Shown here piece by piece: positions 63,993 through 64,000 of a stretch of 64,000 nt of DNA (position 1 is the first letter of the stretch; each line of letters begins with the position of its first letter). Both the position numbers and the translations under genes were made by a program. The DNA comes from Saprospiraceae bacterium (lineage in GTDB: Bacteria > Bacteroidota > Bacteroidia > Chitinophagales > Saprospiraceae): contig JAWKLJ010000002.1 in assembly GCA_041392805.1 (NCBI GenBank), forward strand, positions 2,061,001 to 2,125,000. Direction: 5' to 3'. The notes beneath the pieces are model-generated. The model was not told where the DNA came from. It worked only from the letters and a program-made list of their open reading frames with translations, and did no database searches.

Positions 63993-64000
63993 TGTATAAT

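Noticed and set aside
1..64000. tRNA or rRNA genes
   Set aside because: No cloverleaf with a T-loop GGTTCRA-type box and no rRNA-like conserved stretch was found on either strand by eye.

Overview
The window reads as a chromosomal segment of a Bacteroidota bacterium, most likely from the Saprospiraceae (Lewinella/Haliscomenobacter-like). Six large secreted proteins end in type IX secretion (T9SS) sorting domains: type A at 1458, 7845, 26382 and 33331, type B (gliding-motility-associated C-terminal) at 7202 and 16684. Many lipoproteins have Bacteroidota-style signals, promoters fit TTG-N19/21-TAnnTTTG, and Shine-Dalgarno sequences are mostly absent. Family placement is inference; phylum placement is well supported.

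Layout. 1-4.4 kb: the 3' end of a large HYR/SprB-type surface protein, an MbnP-MbnH-like pair (lipoprotein plus di-haem peroxidase), and a divergent YrdC/Sua5 protein. 4.9-13.6 kb: a PKD protein, ribosomal protein L19, and a 1911-residue protein made of 16 copies of a domain I do not recognise. 14-19.3 kb: a choice-of-anchor-L protein, an SDR enzyme and a secreted M1 aminopeptidase. 19.3-22.3 kb: a hexamer-repeat spacer, then a trehalase and aldose-epimerase operon. 22.5-31.6 kb: a 1291-residue multidomain secreted protein, a thiolase, a candidate small RNA, a sialate O-acetylesterase and a cytochrome c lipoprotein. 31.7-46.8 kb: a PepSY-like repeat lipoprotein, a dockerin-like T9SS protein, a helical protein, sugar-catabolism genes (TIM-barrel hydrolase, AraD1-like, GH92), an isoquinoline-1-oxidoreductase-like molybdoenzyme pair, a lactonase, and a RibB protein with a ruined RibA domain. 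46.9-56.1 kb: an envelope locus with a TPR-CHAT protease-like protein divergent from a secreted metacaspase, plus a helical lipoprotein and an outer-membrane-like beta protein. 56.1-58.2 kb: flavin reductase, mercaptopyruvate sulfurtransferase, MarR regulator.

The last 6 kb is accessory: a 5'-truncated fibronectin-III gene, a complete insertion sequence (59632-61022) with 28-bp inverted ends and a near-perfect 9-bp target duplication, then small AT-rich genes that look like an orphan toxin C-terminal cassette with a candidate immunity gene.

Between genes lie several short repeat families: a MITE-like element with 17-bp perfect terminal inverted repeats (full copy 36211-36372, diverged inverted copy 1662-1795, solo end 3703-3719), a second inverted-end family (4748-4875 and 36575-36654), a large hairpin flanked by 8-bp direct repeats (30785-30911), and hexamer arrays. 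The best candidates for undescribed biology are the CHAT/caspase divergent locus, the terminal toxin-like cassette, the 16-repeat protein family, and the orphan small RNA on the minus strand near 28.0 kb.
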